A DNA stretch of 64,000 nt from Bradyrhizobium sp. LMTR 3 (GTDB taxonomy: Bacteria; Pseudomonadota; Alphaproteobacteria; Rhizobiales; Xanthobacteraceae): contig NZ_MAXC01000043.1 of the NCBI RefSeq assembly GCF_001693485.1, positions 248,001 to 312,000 on the forward strand. The letters run 5' to 3'. A program made the position numbers and the translations under genes. Within the stretch, counting starts at the first letter, position 1. The number at the start of each line of letters is the position of its first letter. Shown here piece after piece: positions 10,135 through 19,648 of this stretch. The notes under the pieces were generated by a model. It was not told where the DNA came from, did not search any database, and saw only the letters and a list, made by a program, of their open reading frames with translations.

Positions 10135-10953
10135 ATGTTGCGATCCCTTGCTGTCGCCCTCGCCTTCCTCGGTTCGCTGATTGAGCCTGTGGCCGCCCAA
10201 CAGCAGCCTTTACGCAGCGAGTGCCTCGCGATGGCCAACGCGCCGCCACGCGCCGTTCCGGTCAGCCTGCGCCGTACCGCCGCCAAGGTGGAAGAAGTCG
10301 CGATTACCTATGTCGGACATTCCACCTATTACATCGATACGCCCGACGGCGTACGGATCGGGACCGACTTCAACGGCGCCTACCGGACCGGCCGCCTGCC
10401 TGATGTCGTTACCATGAACCGCGCGCACTCGACGCATTATACGCTGTTTCCTGATCCGAAAATTCCGCACGTCCTGCATGGCTGGGGCGAGAATGGGCAG
10501 GCGGCGCATATCTCAACGCGCGTCGGCGACGTCTATATCCGCAACGTGCCGACCGACATCCGCCGCTACTATGGCGAGGGCTCCAGCGGGGGAATGATCA
10601 AGGACGGCAACTCGATCTTCATCTTCGAGGTCGCCGGCCTCTGCATCGGCCATCTCGGACATCTGCATCACAAACTCGACGAGACGCATTTTGCGGCGAT
10701 CGGCCGGCTCGACATCGTGATGGTGCCGATCGACGGTACCTATACGATGTCGCTCGACGGCGTTTCCGAGATCACCAAGCGGCTGCGCTCCTCGATCGTG
10801 CTGCCGATGCACCGTTTCGCCACTCCGCTCGATGAGTTCATGCGCCTGATCGGCCAGCAATTCCAGATCGACCAGCGGACGGAACGGACGTTGAAGATTT
10901 CACGCGAAACGCTGCCAGGCACGCCGACGGTAATCATTCTCGAAGGGGTATAA
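10135..10953 (+). CDS. Secreted metallo-beta-lactamase-fold hydrolase (UlaG/RomA-like)
   Basis: A 272-residue protein with a signal peptide ending near AAQ at about residue 22. It keeps the fold pattern ITYVGHSTYYIDTPDG, then TDFN, GHLGHLHH, MVPIDGTYT and PMHRF, typical of UlaG-like metallo-hydrolases. The canonical HxHxDH metal motif is degenerate here: the matching segment is NRAHSTHYTLF with His98 and His101. Metal binding may therefore be altered, or the protein may be non-catalytic. It is divergent from the alpha/beta hydrolase. Confidence 0.7.
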   Translation: MLRSLAVALAFLGSLIEPVAAQQQPLRSECLAMANAPPRAVPVSLRRTAAKVEEVAITYVGHSTYYIDTPDGVRIGTDFNGAYRTGRLPDVVTMNRAHSTHYTLFPDPKIPHVLHGWGENGQAAHISTRVGDVYIRNVPTDIRRYYGEGSSGGMIKDGNSIFIFEVAGLCIGHLGHLHHKLDETHFAAIGRLDIVMVPIDGTYTMSLDGVSEITKRLRSSIVLPMHRFATPLDEFMRLIGQQFQIDQRTERTLKISRETLPGTPTVIILEGV

Positions 10954-10977
10954 GCCAGCGCAACGATAGTAACCGCC

Positions 10978-11053
10978 GTCATTGCGAGCGGAGCGAAGCA
11001 ATCCATGCCTCCACAGGCAGAGAGATGGATTGCTTCGCTGCGCTCGCAATGAC
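10978..11053. repeat. Palindromic intergenic repeat, family A
   Basis: Two 29-base arms (10978–11006 and 11025–11053) are reverse complements with one mismatch. They begin GTCATTGCGAGC and end GCTCGCAATGAC. The element sits just before an amidohydrolase gene and could fold in RNA or act as a transcriptional pause. Left halves of the same family occur at 27869 and 42668. Confidence 0.8.
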
Positions 11054-11090
11054 GCAAAACAAGAATCAGCGATTCAAGAGAGCGACATCC

Positions 11091-12140
11091 ATGGCCAGCA
11101 CTGCACCCGCCTCCAGAAGCGGGCTCTACGCCGATCCGCGCGAGGACTGGCTGGCGCAGCACACCGAAGAGATCATCGATCCCGCCCGTCCGATCGTCGA
11201 CCCGCATCACCATCTCTGGGACCGCGGTGGCCTGCGTTACATGATCGAGGAGATGGCCGCCGACATCGCCTCCGGCCACGACATCGTCGCGACAGTCTAT
11301 GTCGATTGCCGCTCGATGTACCGCGCTCACGGGCCGGAAGCGTTTCGCCCGGTCGGCGAGGTCGAGTTCGCCAATGGCGTTGCGGCGATGGCGGCGAGCG
11401 GCGGCTATGGCAAGGCTGCGATCTGCGCCGGCATCGTCAGCCACGTCAACCTGCTGCTCGGCGAAGGCGCGAAGGCCGTGCTGGAAGCGGAGATCGCTGC
11501 CGGCAACGGCCGCTTCCGCGGCATCCGGCATTCCTCGGCCTGGGATGCCGATCCCAACGTCGCCGGCATGTATGCGACGCGGCCGCAGGGGCTATTGCTC
11601 GACAGCACGTTCCGCAGGGGCTTTGCCTGCCTCGCGCCATTGGGCCTGAGCTTCGACGCCTGGCTGTTTCATCCGCAGATCGGCGAACTCACCGATCTCG
11701 CCCGCGCTTTCCCTGACACCAAAATCGTGCTCGATCATTGCGGCGGCCCCGTCGGCATCGGCCGCTTTGCCGGCCGGCGCGAGGAGGTGTTCCCGGAATG
11801 GAAGGCCTCGATCCAGGAAATCGCGCGATGCCCGAACGTCGTGGCGAAGCTCGGCGGGCTCGCGATGTGCCTGCTCGGCTACGACTTTCACCTGCGGCCG
11901 AAGCCGCCGTCTTCCGAGGAGGCCGCGGCCGCCTGGGGCCCCTACCTCGAAACTTGCATCGAGGCCTTTGGACCCGATCGATGCATGTTCGAAAGCAATT
12001 TTCCGCCTGATAAAGGCCAGTGCAGCTATCAGGTGATCTTCAACGCGTTCAAGCGTATCGCCGCGCAATACAGCGAGGCCGAGAAGACGGCGCTGTTTTC
12101 GAAGACGGCGACCGACTTCTACAGGCTCACCCTGGGCTAA
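11091..12140 (+). CDS. Amidohydrolase (amidohydrolase 2 / TIM-barrel metal-dependent hydrolase)
   Basis: A 349-residue TIM-barrel hydrolase of the amidohydrolase-2 family. The metal-binding motif VDPHHHLWDRGG appears at about residue 36. Further barrel motifs are VLDHCGGP (His ligand) and FESNFPPDKG (terminal Asp). The ATG at 11091 follows a purine-rich AAGAGAG. Such enzymes act on lactones, amides or decarboxylate cyclic acids; the substrate is unknown. Its stop directly abuts the stop of the convergent aminopeptidase gene with no spacer. Confidence 0.82.
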   Translation: MASTAPASRSGLYADPREDWLAQHTEEIIDPARPIVDPHHHLWDRGGLRYMIEEMAADIASGHDIVATVYVDCRSMYRAHGPEAFRPVGEVEFANGVAAMAASGGYGKAAICAGIVSHVNLLLGEGAKAVLEAEIAAGNGRFRGIRHSSAWDADPNVAGMYATRPQGLLLDSTFRRGFACLAPLGLSFDAWLFHPQIGELTDLARAFPDTKIVLDHCGGPVGIGRFAGRREEVFPEWKASIQEIARCPNVVAKLGGLAMCLLGYDFHLRPKPPSSEEAAAAWGPYLETCIEAFGPDRCMFESNFPPDKGQCSYQVIFNAFKRIAAQYSEAEKTALFSKTATDFYRLTLG

Positions 12141-13397
12141 CTACGCCCACTCGCCCTTGCGGAATACCGGGACGCGGCTTCCGTCGGCGTGAATGCCGTC
12201 GATGTCGGTTTCGGCCGATCCGATCATCCAGTCGATGTGAATGAGGCTCTTGTTGCCGCCCTGCTCGGCGATCTGCTGCGGCGTCAGCTTGTCGCCGCCA
12301 ACGAAGCATTTCGAGTAGCACTGGCCGAGCGCGACATGGGAGGCGGCGTTCTCGTCGAACAGCGTGTTGAAGAACAACAGCCCGCTTTTCGAGATCGGCG
12401 AGGAATGCGGTACCAGCGCCACTTCGCCGAGACGCGCCGCGCCCTCGTCGGTGTCGAGCACCTTCTTGAGCACCTCCTCGCCGCGCGACGCCTTTGCCTC
12501 GACGATGCGGCCTTCCTCGAATCTCACCGCGATATTGTCGATCAGCGTGCCCTGATAGGACAGCGGCTTGGAGGAGACGACATGGCCGCTGACGCGCCGG
12601 CAATGCGGCGTGGTGAAGACTTCCTCGGTCGGGATGTTGGCGTTGCAGGTAATGCCGTTCTTCGCGGTCGAGGCGCCGCCTTCCCATTCGTGGCCGTCGG
12701 CAAGACCGATCGTCAGATCGGTGCCCGGGCCGGAATATTTCAGCGCGTGGAAGCGCTGGCCGTTCAGCCATTCGGTGCGCTCGCGCAGCACGGCGTTGTG
12801 TTTTTCCCAGGCGGCGACGGCGCCGTCCTGATCGACGCGGGACGCCGCAAAGATCGCATCCGCCAGTTTTGCCACCGCGACGTCCTCAGGGACGTCAGGG
12901 AAAACCTGCTTGGCCCAGGACGGACTCGGATAGGCAATGATGTTCCAGTTGGTATCGAAATTGACGATCTTCTCCAGCGCCGGCTGATAGGCGATCGAAT
13001 TGGCCTTGCTGGCGCGCGCCACTTTCGCGGGATCCTCGCCCGACAGCAGCATCGGATTGTCGCCGACGATGGCCAAGCGTGCGGTGTTGGCGCCGAACGC
13101 CTTCGCCATGCCCTCGTAGAGCCAGGTGGCGGCACGATCGAAACCGGCCTCGTGGCCGTAGCGGTAGCGCGCCAGCGTGATCGCCTCGTCCGACAGAATC
13201 GGGGTCACCAAACCCGCGCCGGCCTTGTACGCATGTACGGCAATCCGGCGCACCAGCGGCAGCGCGACCGAGGGCGCGGTCAGCAGCAAGTCCTGCCCCG
13301 GCTGTAGCCGCAAGCCGACCTTGACCGCGACTTCGGCGAGGCGGTCGAGCTTTACGGGATCAATCGAGACGGAAGCGTTTCGCTCAGGTGCGGTCAT
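12141..13397 (-). CDS. M29 family metallo-aminopeptidase
   Basis: A 418-residue thermophilic-type (AmpS/AmpT, peptidase M29) aminopeptidase. Recognisable blocks are CNANIPTEEVFTTP with metal-ligand Glu residues, LGEVALVPHSSPI, FNTLFDENAASHVALGQCY and HIDWMIGS near the C-terminus, matching the family's Glu/His/Asp metal site. The start MTAPERNASVS at 13397 is preferred over an upstream in-frame codon. It is cytoplasmic, removes N-terminal amino acids and has no obvious operon partner. The 256 bp upstream to 13653 show nothing recognised. Confidence 0.88.
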   Translation of the reverse strand: MTAPERNASVSIDPVKLDRLAEVAVKVGLRLQPGQDLLLTAPSVALPLVRRIAVHAYKAGAGLVTPILSDEAITLARYRYGHEAGFDRAATWLYEGMAKAFGANTARLAIVGDNPMLLSGEDPAKVARASKANSIAYQPALEKIVNFDTNWNIIAYPSPSWAKQVFPDVPEDVAVAKLADAIFAASRVDQDGAVAAWEKHNAVLRERTEWLNGQRFHALKYSGPGTDLTIGLADGHEWEGGASTAKNGITCNANIPTEEVFTTPHCRRVSGHVVSSKPLSYQGTLIDNIAVRFEEGRIVEAKASRGEEVLKKVLDTDEGAARLGEVALVPHSSPISKSGLLFFNTLFDENAASHVALGQCYSKCFVGGDKLTPQQIAEQGGNKSLIHIDWMIGSAETDIDGIHADGSRVPVFRKGEWA

Positions 13398-13653
13398 GAT
13401 TCTTTCGGCAAATGCTGAAGGATTTTTAAGGCTTCGCAAGCTTCGGCCAATGATGACGCAATCATGTCAAAGCGAGCAAAACGCCTGACAGCAGCAATAG
13501 CACAAGAATGGCCCGGCGAAAGCCGGCCTCGTTGATGTTCCGGAATGCAATAATGCGAGCACGGAACCTGCTACAAGCGGTCAAAGTATGGCCGTGCCGG
13601 CGCCATGATGACGACGACGAGGATGGAATCATGGCGAGCAAAGCTGCGCTCCA

Positions 13654-13935
13654 TCACGCGAATTGTGTCCCGGCGTCCTGTTGGGCCTTGCGATCGGCGC
13701 GGACGGGCGCGTTATTTCCGTGGGCATTTCGGCTGCTCGCTTCGGCTTGTCGGGATTCCGGCACATGCTTCACGGGACGTATCTGAGCCTGCCCGGCAAA
13801 CAGATGACGGTAGCGGCGCAGCACCCGGATTGCCTCGCGCCGCCGCGAGCGATGTAACGCTTCGAGGATGCGCGCAAACAGTCCCTTGCGCCTCGTGCGC
13901 TGCCTGGGCTCGTCTTCAACGGAGTGAGTACGCAT
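13654..13935 (-). CDS. Small hypothetical basic protein, 93 aa
   Basis: Begins MRTHSVEDEPRQRTRRKG and contains a central amphipathic segment (LFARILEALHRSRRREAIRV) followed by RRYRHLFAGQA. This resembles short Arg-rich proteins widespread in Bradyrhizobium and loosely the DUF1127 type, but I cannot place it firmly. The tail is low-complexity and polar. Overlapping readings on the plus strand have no domain character. Function is unknown. Confidence 0.5.
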   Translation of the reverse strand: MRTHSVEDEPRQRTRRKGLFARILEALHRSRRREAIRVLRRYRHLFAGQAQIRPVKHVPESRQAEASSRNAHGNNAPVRADRKAQQDAGTQFA

Positions 13936-14156
13936 CGCTGATGCCCCGCGGGCTAGTGTGTGTGTCGCGGGCAAAATGTCAGCAAGCGCGAGAAAGGCCT
14001 GTGAGATACTTCACAGGTGCTTCGCCGCACGAGACAAATGGACGTGAGGAAGCTTGATGAAGCCTTGAGGTGCGCTTGAGGCGAGACGCGCTGTTGTCAT
14101 CCGTGCGCGAGCGGCAGCTTGTTGCGGCCGGACGATCAACTCAACGGTTCGCGATG

Positions 14157-14444
14157 TCACAGGCCTCTTACCGCCAGCACGATGGCATCGGCCCCCGCCT
14201 TGCGATCGACCGCGATCTCCCGATATTCCGGCGAATTCTGAAATTCCTTTGCTGTGGCGTCGTCCGGAAATTCCATGATCACGACCTTGTCGCGCGGCCA
14301 CTCGCCTTCCAGCACGACCGGATCTGCGTCCGCTACCAGCAGCTTGCCACGGAATTTCTTGAATACGTCCATAAAGCGCGCCTGATAGCGATCGTAGAGT
14401 TCGCTGCGGGTGAACTTCAACTGGGCGATGATGTAGACGCTCAT
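14157..14444 (-). CDS. DUF1330 family protein
   Basis: A 95-residue ferredoxin-like alpha/beta protein of the DUF1330 (dimeric alpha-beta barrel) family. The pattern includes MSVYIIAQLKFT at the start, GKLLVADADPVVLEGEWP in the middle and VVIMEFPDDATAKEFQNSPE. Length is typical of the family. Function is unknown. It lies downstream of the helicase on the same strand, 58 bp away, so co-transcription is possible. Confidence 0.85.
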   Translation of the reverse strand: MSVYIIAQLKFTRSELYDRYQARFMDVFKKFRGKLLVADADPVVLEGEWPRDKVVIMEFPDDATAKEFQNSPEYREIAVDRKAGADAIVLAVRGL

Positions 14445-14502
14445 GACGGCTCCTCATTTGGGGGTTGCGCGGCGGGGGCCGTTGAGGTCTCGGTCATGCC
14501 GG

Positions 14503-16362
14503 TCAGCCGCGAAACTTCTTCTTTTTCTTCTTGCCGAATGCAGGCGCCGCGGGCGCCTCGCGTTCGTGCCGCGGTTTTCCGGCGTGAGTCGATTTATCCC
14601 GATGCGGTTTCTTCCTATCGTAACGCACTTCCTTGTCAAACCCTGCCCCGTCGGCGCTCTTTGCGTTCTTGCCATGCGGCTTCGAGAGCCGTGTCTCCTC
14701 GCGCGGCGGGGTATTCGTCATCGCCTCGATGCGAATGCTGTCTTCCTTGTCGGGACGGCGAACTCTGGCGGCGAAGCGGCCGGCGACGCGTGCGGAAATC
14801 TCGAACTCGGTGACGCTGTCGAGAATGCGGATGGCGCCGATATCTTCCTTCTTGATGCTGCCGCGGCGGCACAACATCGGCAACAGCCAACGCGCTTCCG
14901 CGTTCTTCCGGCGTCCGATCGCGGCGCTGAACCACACGGCGTCCTCCGCCATGCGGTGGCGCGTCGAGGATTTCGTTGGCTTCACGCCCCTTCCAGCCTC
15001 GCGATCGGCCCGCTCGCGGGCGCGCTCGGCACGAGATTTGACGCGCTCCTCGCCGGGGTCGACGATGTCCTCGGGAGAGGGCAATCGCGCGCGATAGAGC
15101 CGTGCCAGCGCGGTGGCGATCTCTTGCGACGACCGCTCAGCAAGCAAGCTTTGCGCGAGTGCCTCATCTTCTGCAGTTATCTCGCCTGCGAACACATCAT
15201 CGCGCAGCAGCCGCTCCTGATCGAGCTTGCGGATTTCATCCGGCTGCGGCGCCAAGCCCCAGGCCGCGTCGATGCCGGCGAGCTTGAGCAACATATCCGC
15301 GCGACGCCGCCGCGCCGGCGGCACCAGCAAGATACTGACGCCCTTGCGACCGGCCCGCCCGGTGCGGCCGGAGCGATGCTGCATGACTTCCGGATCGTTC
15401 GGCAGATCGGCGTGGATGACGAGGTCGAGGTTCGGCAAATCGATGCCGCGCGCGGCAACGTCGGTCGCAACGCAAACGCGGGCGCGGCCGTCGCGCAACG
15501 CCTGCAGCGCCAGCGTTCGCTCGTTCTGGGTCAACTCGCCCGACAGCGCCACCACGGAGAAGCCGCGCTCCAGCAGCGTTGCCTGCAGATGCCGCACGGC
15601 CTCGCGCGTGTTGCAAAACACCAGGGTGCCAGGCGATTCGAAATAGCGCAGGATGTTGACGACGGCGTGCTCGACATCACCGGCGGCGATCCGGATCGCG
15701 CGATACTCGATATCGGCATGACCCCCTTCGTCGCCGGCGACTTCGACGCGGAAGGCCTGCTGCTGATATTCCTTTGCCAGCGCGACGATGCCGGGCGGCA
15801 GCGTCGCCGAGAACAACAGCGTGCGGCGGTCGTCCGGTGTGGCCTGCAGGATGAATTCCATGTCCTCACGGAAGCCGAGGTCGAGCATCTCGTCAGCCTC
15901 GTCGAGCACGATCGCCTTCAATTCCGAGACGTCGAGCCGGCCGCGCCGCAAGTGATCGCAGAGCCGCCCCGGCGTGCCGACCACGATATGGGCGCCCGCG
16001 GCCAGTTCGCGCTGCTCGCGGCGCGGATCCATGCCGCCGACGCAGGAAACCACGCGGGCGGCCGCATGCTGATAAAGCCAGCCGAGTTCGCGGTGCACCT
16101 GAAGCGCAAGCTCGCGTGTCGGCGCGACAATCAATGCAAGGGGCGCGGCAGCCCGCTCGAATCGTTCGGCGCCATCCAGCAGGTTCGCTCCAATCGCCAG
16201 ACCATAGGCGACCGTTTTGCCGGAGCCGGTTTGCGCAGAAACGAGCAGGTCGCGGCCATCAGCATCGTCGGCCAGCACCGCCATCTGCACCGGCGTCAGC
16301 CGATCGTAGTTGCGTTCCGCCAAAGCTCGGGCGAGCGGCGCATTTGCGGGCAGTAATGTCAC
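14503..16362 (-). CDS. DEAD-box ATP-dependent RNA helicase with DbpA-like C-terminal domain
   Basis: A 619-residue RNA helicase. Motif I is AQTGSGKT (43–50), the DEAD box is VLDEADEMLDLGF, motif III is SATLPPG, and the C-terminal helicase domain ends with HRSGRTGRAG. After about residue 450 comes a DbpA/CsdA-like RNA-binding domain (KEDIGAIRILDSVTEFEI). The terminus is a lysine-rich tail (GKKKKKKFRG) likely to bind RNA. The start is a GTG at 16362 with a poor Shine-Dalgarno sequence. It probably acts in ribosome assembly or cold adaptation. Confidence 0.9.
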   Translation of the reverse strand: MTLLPANAPLARALAERNYDRLTPVQMAVLADDADGRDLLVSAQTGSGKTVAYGLAIGANLLDGAERFERAAAPLALIVAPTRELALQVHRELGWLYQHAAARVVSCVGGMDPRREQRELAAGAHIVVGTPGRLCDHLRRGRLDVSELKAIVLDEADEMLDLGFREDMEFILQATPDDRRTLLFSATLPPGIVALAKEYQQQAFRVEVAGDEGGHADIEYRAIRIAAGDVEHAVVNILRYFESPGTLVFCNTREAVRHLQATLLERGFSVVALSGELTQNERTLALQALRDGRARVCVATDVAARGIDLPNLDLVIHADLPNDPEVMQHRSGRTGRAGRKGVSILLVPPARRRRADMLLKLAGIDAAWGLAPQPDEIRKLDQERLLRDDVFAGEITAEDEALAQSLLAERSSQEIATALARLYRARLPSPEDIVDPGEERVKSRAERARERADREAGRGVKPTKSSTRHRMAEDAVWFSAAIGRRKNAEARWLLPMLCRRGSIKKEDIGAIRILDSVTEFEISARVAGRFAARVRRPDKEDSIRIEAMTNTPPREETRLSKPHGKNAKSADGAGFDKEVRYDRKKPHRDKSTHAGKPRHEREAPAAPAFGKKKKKKFRG

Positions 16363-16650
16363 GAGATGTCAGACCTTGGTTGGCACTGTCGGCCGGGAAT
16401 ATGAAAGGGCGCCTCGAACCGAAATGACTTAAAAAGCTGCGCATTGACGACGCACAGCCGCACGGCCTGACGGATTGAGTGAGGTGGGGATGCTTTAGGC
16501 GAAATCCAGCCAGGACGCCATCCATTCTTTGCAGGTCAGCCGATCACTTCTGCGACGGTTAACCTCCCAGGCTGCCGGCTGGGAATTTTGGGATGATCCG
16601 CTACACTACGGCTTTCCGGGCATTTCAGCCGTGGTTTTCAACTTGAGCAT

Positions 16651-17382
16651 ATGGGGCCATGCACCGTGACCGCGTTCAAGACCATTCGCGCCCGCGCCGA
16701 GAAGCGCAAGGGCGGGCCGAAGGCACTCGCCAAGCTGCTGCCGGCCAAGCCGGACCCGAAGGCGCTCGCCAAGCTCGGCGACGACCGGATTCTTGCCGAA
16801 ATGACCAAGCGGGTGTTCTGCGCGGGCTTTGCCTGGAGCGTGATCGAGAGCAAATGGCCGGGCTTCGAGAAGGCGTTTCTCGGCTTCAAGCCCGGGCCGC
16901 TGACGCTGCAGCCGGATGATTTCTGGGACGGCCTGATGAAAGACACCCGCATCGTGCGCAACGGCGCCAAGATCATGTCGGTGCGCGCCAATGCCGGCTT
17001 CATCAGGGACATTGCGAAGGAGCACGGCAGTTTCGGCAAGTTCCTTGCGAACTGGCCGTCGTCGGACGAGGCTGGATTGCTGGAACTGCTGGCCAAGCGC
17101 GGCAGCCGGCTCGGCGGCAATACCGGGCAGATGATGCTGCGTTTCCTCGGCTGGGACGGATTCGTCACCTCCAGCGACGTGATCCTGTGCCTGCGCGACG
17201 CCGGGCTCGACATTGCGGAGACGGTCACCTCCAAGCGCGATCTCGCCAAGGTGCAGGCGCAGTTCAATACATGGGCGGAGGAAAGCGGGCTTCCCTACGT
17301 GCATATCTCGCGGATTTGCGCGCTCTCGGTCGGCGAGAATTATTCGGCCGAGAAGCTGGCCAGTTTCGGCGCGGATGAATGA
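16651..17382 (+). CDS. DNA-3-methyladenine glycosylase I family protein
   Basis: A base-excision DNA glycosylase of the TagI/AlkA-like HhH fold, 243 residues. The family block KRVFCAGFAWSVIESKWPGF and the region GLMKDTRIVRNGAKIMSVRANA, including the RN-x-KI catalytic surroundings, are clear. It is somewhat longer than E. coli Tag and has a basic N-terminal extension. The ATG at 16651 is used, though a GTG four codons later is possible. The 288 bp upstream show no recognised element. Confidence 0.85.
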   Translation: MGPCTVTAFKTIRARAEKRKGGPKALAKLLPAKPDPKALAKLGDDRILAEMTKRVFCAGFAWSVIESKWPGFEKAFLGFKPGPLTLQPDDFWDGLMKDTRIVRNGAKIMSVRANAGFIRDIAKEHGSFGKFLANWPSSDEAGLLELLAKRGSRLGGNTGQMMLRFLGWDGFVTSSDVILCLRDAGLDIAETVTSKRDLAKVQAQFNTWAEESGLPYVHISRICALSVGENYSAEKLASFGADE

Positions 17383-17425
17383 TCCGCCTACGCTCGTTGA
17401 GCTAAGGCGCGACAAGCGCTCCGAA

Positions 17426-18658
17426 TTATATGACGAAAAATCCGTGCGTGCCGTCGCGGCGGAGCTGCTCGACGAGGCCGTATTCCCAGTCGAGATAGGC
17501 CTGCATCGCGCTTTCCTTAACATCGGTGCCCTCGTAGGGCCGGCGATAGCGGTGTGACGGATCGGGTTTTAGGATCACGCGCGGTGGCCCGATTTCCAGC
17601 GTGGCGTCGTAGCCTCCTTCAAGCACGTAAGTTTCCCAGCCCATTTGCGCCAGCCAGGACGCCGTCATGTCGGCGCGCACGCTCATATTATCCGTCAGCA
17701 CGATCCGGGCGCCGCGCACCGGCGCCGCCATATCGATTTCCTGCACCAATTGCCCGCCGGCGTAGTGGCGGAAGCCCGTGATATGGCCAGCCGTGTATTC
17801 CTCCTCCGAGCGGACGTCGAAGCAGTAGAGCGTACGGTTGGCCTGCGCCTGCAACGCCGCCATTTCCTCCGATCCGATATGCCGGACGCCGGCGCGATAG
17901 GCGACGTCGCGAGCATTGGCTTCGCCGCCTTTGATAGTACCGACCTCGCCGCGCCTGTCACTGCCATGTTCGAGATGTTGTTTGGCCAGCGTCCAGCCGA
18001 TGGTGCCGTTGCGCAGCGCCCGCACCTTGTTCGCGACACCGGCATTGATTAACGACTGGGTGCCGATGATCGAGCGGGTGCGGCCTGCGCAATTGACGAT
18101 GATGGTCGTCTCGGGGTCCGGCGCGGCGCGGCCGGCGCGCAGCACCAGTTCGGCGCCGGGCACGCTGATGGAGCCCGGGATGTTCATGGTGGCGTATTCA
18201 TCGAAGCGGCGGACATCGAGGATCTGGATATTGGCGCCGCTCGCAATCAGGGCACCGACTTCCTCGGCGGCGAGCGAAGGCGTGTGCCGCCGCGACTCGA
18301 CCAGTTCGCCGAAGGCCTTGGCGTACGAATTGACGTCCTCGAACACCTCATAGCCAGCCGACTTCCAGCCCTGCAGCCCGCCGTCGAGCTGGCAAACATT
18401 GGTGTAGCCCAACACTTTCAGGTGGTCCGTCGCTGCGCCGACGAGGCCTTCACCGGCGTCATAGATCACGATCGGCACGTCCTTGCGCGGCAGCCGCGCC
18501 TCCGCTTCGAGCGCGATCCGGTCGGCCGCCATGTTGGCGGCAAACAGCGGATGGCCGGTGGCGAACACGGCCTCGTGCCTAACATCAAGCAGCGCGATTT
18601 CCTCGCGCAGCAGCAGCGCGGCGCGGACTTGCGAGGGGGTAACTGAGGGTACGGTCAT
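17426..18658 (-). CDS. Triple-rhodanese-domain sulfurtransferase
   Basis: A 410-residue protein with three rhodanese domains at about 5–110, 125–240 and 255–350. Only the middle domain has the catalytic cysteine (Cys190 in VNCAGRTRS). The equivalent loop is IYDAGEGLVG in the first domain and TDNMSVRADM in the third, so both lack Cys and are probably structural. The start at 18658 (MTVPSVTPSQVR) is chosen; an ATG eight codons upstream also exists without a Shine-Dalgarno sequence. It is divergent from the LysR gene 59 bp away, which probably regulates it. The sulfur donor and acceptor are unknown. Confidence 0.85.
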   Translation of the reverse strand: MTVPSVTPSQVRAALLLREEIALLDVRHEAVFATGHPLFAANMAADRIALEAEARLPRKDVPIVIYDAGEGLVGAATDHLKVLGYTNVCQLDGGLQGWKSAGYEVFEDVNSYAKAFGELVESRRHTPSLAAEEVGALIASGANIQILDVRRFDEYATMNIPGSISVPGAELVLRAGRAAPDPETTIIVNCAGRTRSIIGTQSLINAGVANKVRALRNGTIGWTLAKQHLEHGSDRRGEVGTIKGGEANARDVAYRAGVRHIGSEEMAALQAQANRTLYCFDVRSEEEYTAGHITGFRHYAGGQLVQEIDMAAPVRGARIVLTDNMSVRADMTASWLAQMGWETYVLEGGYDATLEIGPPRVILKPDPSHRYRRPYEGTDVKESAMQAYLDWEYGLVEQLRRDGTHGFFVI

Positions 18659-18717
18659 GGACGGAGATTCCGGAAACGGCATATGATCGCTTGCATAACA
18701 GGCACTCTGGGCACTCG

Positions 18718-19641
18718 ATGGATCTCAAACAATTGCGGACTTTCCGGGCCGTAGCCGAACTCGGAAGCCTGAGCAAGGCCGCGGACCGGCTGCGTGCCGC
18801 GCAGCCGGCGCTGAGCCGCCACATCAAGCTGCTCGAGCATGAGCTCCGCGTCGAGCTGTTCGTCCGCAACGGACGCGGCATGCTCTTGACCAGCGCGGGC
18901 CGGATGCTGCTCGACCGCACCACCGGCCTGATCCGCCAGATCGAACAGGTCAGCGACGACCTCAAATCGGCGAACGGCAATCCGTCGGGCCGGGTCATCC
19001 TCGGGCTGGTGCCGACGGTCAGCGCTGTCCTGTCCGGACGGTTTGCCCGCCGCGTCCTCAACGAGTTTCCCGACGTCTCGCTGCGCATCGTGGAGAGCTA
19101 TGGCGGGCATCTGGTCGAATGGCTGCACCGCGGCGAGATGGATCTCGCGATCATCTATGGTCCTGCCGTCGATCTCCATCTTCAGGTCCAGTCGATCGGC
19201 CGTGAGGATATCGTCGCTGTCGGGCCGCCGGGGTCGGGGCTGAACAAGCGCAAGCAGGTCGATCTGAAGTGGCTGGTGAAGCAGAAGCTGATCCTGCCGA
19301 GCATCTCGCATGGTCTGCGGGCGCTCCTGGAGAAGGCGCTGGCGCGCGAAAAGCTGAAGTTGGAGGCCATGATCGAGGTCGATTCCTACCGCGCCCAGAT
19401 CAGCCTGATGGAGGAAGGGCTCGGCTACACGCTGCTGCCGCCCTCGGCGATCCGCACCGAGGTGGCGGCAAAGCGCCTGGAGATGGCTGCCGTCAGCCCC
19501 GCCGTGTCGCGCGAGCTGATCCTGGCCTCGCCGATCGCCCACCCGCCGTCGATCGCAACGACCACGATCGCGACGCGGATCGTATCCGAGATTCAACAGC
19601 TTTCCCGGGAAGGGCTTTGGAAGATCAGCATGACGGCGTAG
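18718..19641 (+). CDS. LysR-family transcriptional regulator
   Basis: A 307-residue regulator starting MDLKQLRTFRAVAELGSL, with the winged helix-turn-helix in residues 1–60 and a periplasmic-binding-protein-like co-inducer domain after about residue 90. It is divergent from the rhodanese gene with only 59 bp between them, the classic LysR arrangement. It is also convergent with the decarboxylase pair at 19649. Targets are therefore probably the rhodanese gene and itself; the effector is unknown. Confidence 0.9.
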   Translation: MDLKQLRTFRAVAELGSLSKAADRLRAAQPALSRHIKLLEHELRVELFVRNGRGMLLTSAGRMLLDRTTGLIRQIEQVSDDLKSANGNPSGRVILGLVPTVSAVLSGRFARRVLNEFPDVSLRIVESYGGHLVEWLHRGEMDLAIIYGPAVDLHLQVQSIGREDIVAVGPPGSGLNKRKQVDLKWLVKQKLILPSISHGLRALLEKALAREKLKLEAMIEVDSYRAQISLMEEGLGYTLLPPSAIRTEVAAKRLEMAAVSPAVSRELILASPIAHPPSIATTTIATRIVSEIQQLSREGLWKISMTA

Positions 19642-19648
19642 CTGCGCC

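Noticed and set aside
13605..14057. A plus-strand 150-codon frame in the aminopeptidase–DUF1330 gap
   Set aside because: Cys/Arg/Ala-rich with no domain character; the minus-strand small protein at 13654–13935 resembles known small rhizobial proteins better.
14443..16356. A 637-codon plus-strand frame opposite the DEAD-box helicase
   Set aside because: Helicase motifs are intact on the minus strand; the plus-strand product has no recognisable segment and no plausible Shine-Dalgarno sequence.
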